Position numbers and translations under genes: made by a program. From Candidatus Ancillula glyptotermitis (GTDB lineage Bacteria > Actinomycetota > Actinomycetes > Actinomycetales > Bifidobacteriaceae), in contig JAIRWY010000031.1 of the NCBI GenBank assembly GCA_031268675.1, positions 1 to 37,951 on the forward strand: 37,951 bases of DNA, read 5' to 3'. Below, piece by piece: positions 1 to 37,951 of the stretch. The stretch's first letter is position 1, and the number at the start of each line of letters is the position of its first letter. Below the pieces are notes generated by a model. That model had not been told where the DNA came from. It ran no database searches and saw nothing but the letters and a program-made list of their open reading frames with translations.

Positions 1-37131
<37,131 letters not shown>

Positions 37132-37295
37132 ATAATACATCTCAAATTTTCGCACCATGAAGACTAATAAGGCGCTGAAGGCACTCAGGAAGCGATTTGG
37201 CGTTGCAAATCCATTAGCCTGTGGTAAACACACACTTGTAAATAGATGTGGAATAAGTGGCTATATTGCAGAAAATAACAAAAATTTGCAAAAAC

Positions 37296-37324
37296 TTGAC
37301 AAAGCAAACAAAAAGGTGTATAAT
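37296..37324 (+). promoter_or_regulatory. Sigma-70 promoter for tRNA-Gly
   Basis: TTGACA (37296-37301) and TATAAT (37319-37324) are both perfect consensus hexamers separated by 17 bases. An A-rich stretch (about 37271-37295) just upstream could act as an UP element. Transcription would start around 37331, a few bases before the mature tRNA at 37338. The 164 bases between the giant gene's stop and this promoter hold no gene I can support and no clear terminator. Confidence 0.9.
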
Positions 37325-37337
37325 GTGTATAAGTTGT

Positions 37338-37408
37338 GCGGATGTAGTTCAATGGTAGAATCTCAGCCTTCCAAGCTGATTGTGCGGGTTCGATTCCCGT
37401 CATCCGCT
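37338..37408 (+). tRNA. tRNA-Gly (anticodon UCC)
   Basis: The 71-base cloverleaf has acceptor arms GCGGATG (37338-37344) and CATCCGC (37401-37407), discriminator T at 37408, anticodon stem TCAGC/GCTGA with loop CTTCCAA (37368-37374) and anticodon TCC (37370-37372), and a T arm GCGGG/CCCGT around TTCGATT. It reads GGA and, by wobble, GGG codons. The CCA end is not encoded (TCT follows), so it must be added by nucleotidyltransferase. It is co-directional with the giant gene but has its own promoter. Confidence 0.98.
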
Positions 37409-37417
37409 CTCTTGTGT

Positions 37418-37439
37418 GGTCGTATTTTTTCGTATGACC
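37418..37439 (+). terminator. Possible tRNA terminator hairpin
   Basis: GGTCGTA (37418-37424) can pair with TATGACC (37433-37439), seven pairs with one G-U, around an eight-base loop. The T run is in the loop, not after the stem, so as an intrinsic terminator it is atypical. Position ten bases after the tRNA is suggestive. Confidence 0.35.
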
Positions 37440-37538
37440 GTATTTATGGGCAGTGCGCTTTATTTCTACCATTCTTGATGAACAGCATTTCGTTGCGCCT
37501 TTTATTGTCCTGCTAGTACTACTTTAGGTTCGATAAAA

Positions 37539-37830
37539 TGCATTTACCAGCACCCACAGTTTTATGGCGTAATTCGCTACACAAATTACTCCACTTTTGT
37601 GCGCATGTATTTTTATCGGCATAATTCGCTTCGCAAATCACTCTACTTTCTGCGCACATGCATTTATCGGCATAATTCGCTACGCAAATCACTCTACTTT
37701 TGTGCGCACATGCAATTATCGGCATAATTCGCTACGCAAATTACTCTACTTCTGCGCGCATGCATTTACCAGCATAAGTTAACTTTATCGGCGTGATTCG
37801 CTACACAAATCACTCTACACCTGCGCGCCT
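37539..37830. repeat. Five-unit tandem repeat array, period about 51/52 bases
   Basis: Units begin with GGC[AG]T[AG]ATTCGCT at about 37566, 37618, 37669, 37721 and 37790, each followed by A[CT][AG]CAAAT[CT]A and a GCGC-containing segment ending near TGCATTTA. Inner units are spaced 51-52 bases; the last is 69 bases on. The first and last units share CTACACAAAT and a preceding TGCATTTACCAGCA (37539 and 37761), which the inner units lack, so the array has a nested symmetry. No spacers are present. The repeat resembles intergenic repeats I associate with Gardnerella, from memory only. Confidence 0.85.
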
Positions 37831-37858
37831 GTAATATCTGCACTAGTGGTTTGATGGC

Positions 37859-37877
37859 GTAATGCATTTTGCATTAC
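37859..37877. repeat. Perfect inverted repeat, 8-base arms
   Basis: GTAATGCA (37859-37866) and TGCATTAC (37870-37877) are perfect complements around TTT. The stem is AT-rich and no clear T run follows on either strand, so terminator function is uncertain. Confidence 0.6.
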
Positions 37878-37898
37878 ACTTTATTTACTTGCACATGC

Positions 37899-37922
37899 AT
37901 AAAACATCAACACATGTTTTAT
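37899..37922. repeat. Perfect inverted repeat, 9-base arms
   Basis: ATAAAACAT (37899-37907) and ATGTTTTAT (37914-37922) are perfect complements around CAACAC. It could be a weak bidirectional terminator or part of the boundary of whatever lies to the right. Confidence 0.55.
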
Positions 37923-37951
37923 TACTAGTTCTTAGGTTTGCTACTACATGT

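Larger units (their letters stand above)
37409..37951. other. Gene-free stretch after the tRNA
   Basis: I see no protein gene here that I can support. It holds a weak hairpin after the tRNA, a tandem repeat array and two perfect inverted repeats near the window end. Open frames across the array arise because the repeat period is 51/52 bases, and they encode only repeat-derived sequence. Confidence 0.75.

Noticed and set aside
37132-37295. Intrinsic terminator directly after the giant gene
   Set aside because: Only weak 4-5 base stems were found (for example TTGCA/TGCAA near 37266-37290), with no T run after a strong stem.
37338-37408. tRNA-Gly as the attachment site of a mobile element
   Set aside because: No direct repeat of the tRNA 3' end was seen in the 540 bases that follow, and no integrase is present.
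37185-37472. 95-codon minus-strand frame
   Set aside because: It is antisense to tRNA-Gly. The G-I-E-P-A-Q-S-A-W-K-A-E stretch is a well-known artefact of reading tRNA backwards.
37157-37516. 119-codon plus-strand frame after the giant gene
   Set aside because: It runs through the tRNA promoter and the whole tRNA. Its middle (S-S-M-V-E-S-Q-P-S-K-L) is the familiar spurious translation of a tRNA.
37519-37725. 68-codon minus-strand frame with a 17-residue repeat
   Set aside because: It is produced by the 51-base period of the intergenic repeat, has no convincing start signal, and reads out of the array into unrelated sequence.
37597-37782. 61-codon plus-strand frame over the same array
   Set aside because: Same reason: the repeat period keeps frames open on both strands, and neither looks like a protein gene.
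37539-37830. CRISPR array
   Set aside because: Units are contiguous 51/52-base repeats without unique spacers and vary between copies; no cas gene is in view.

Overview
This window is almost entirely one gene. Positions 1-37131 are a single uninterrupted plus-strand reading frame, open at the left edge, encoding the last 12,376 residues (roughly 1.3 MDa, my estimate) of a giant surface protein. What is visible consists of an N-terminal part with a D2-like domain, then about 48 Cna_B/SpaA-type prealbumin-like domains, a DUF11-like domain, a single transmembrane segment preceded by IARTG, and a 263-residue Lys/Pro-rich tail. The tail ends in three AT-hook motifs (RGRP cores) on an exact 21-residue register. 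After the gene come a tRNA-Gly(UCC) with its own near-perfect sigma-70 promoter and about 540 bases of gene-free DNA holding a 51/52-bp tandem repeat array and two perfect inverted repeats.

Organism: composition is AT-rich (about 40% GC by eye, not counted). The surface protein has a Gram-positive-style end (xAxTG-like motif, hydrophobic segment, basic cluster), and the tRNA gene does not encode its CCA end. The intergenic repeat resembles short repeats I associate with Gardnerella. My best guess is a low-GC Bifidobacteriaceae such as Gardnerella. This is inference, not proof; Saccharibacteria or another low-GC actinobacterium remains possible.

Layout: 1-1500, unassigned N-terminal part; about 1501-2067, D2-like domain; about 2070-35200, the domain array. 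From domain 3 onward the array alternates between a compact B type and a longer A type, about 22 B-A pairs, with disturbances near domains 27-29 and 43-44. Large insertions lie in domains 26 and 28, between domains 24 and 25, and in the last domain. 35707-36030 is DUF11-like; 36253-36357 is the anchor; 36340-37128 is the tail. The tRNA promoter is 37296-37324 and the tRNA 37338-37408; repeats fill most of 37539-37922.

How it may work (inference): a very long stalk, stiffened by intramolecular isopeptide bonds and by many local cysteine pairs, projects from the cell and is anchored by one membrane segment. The unexpected part is the presumed cytoplasmic tail, which looks like an AT-tract DNA-binding module. 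It could tether the envelope to the nucleoid, or be released by sortase or intramembrane cleavage as a signal. This combination is the best candidate here for an undescribed system.
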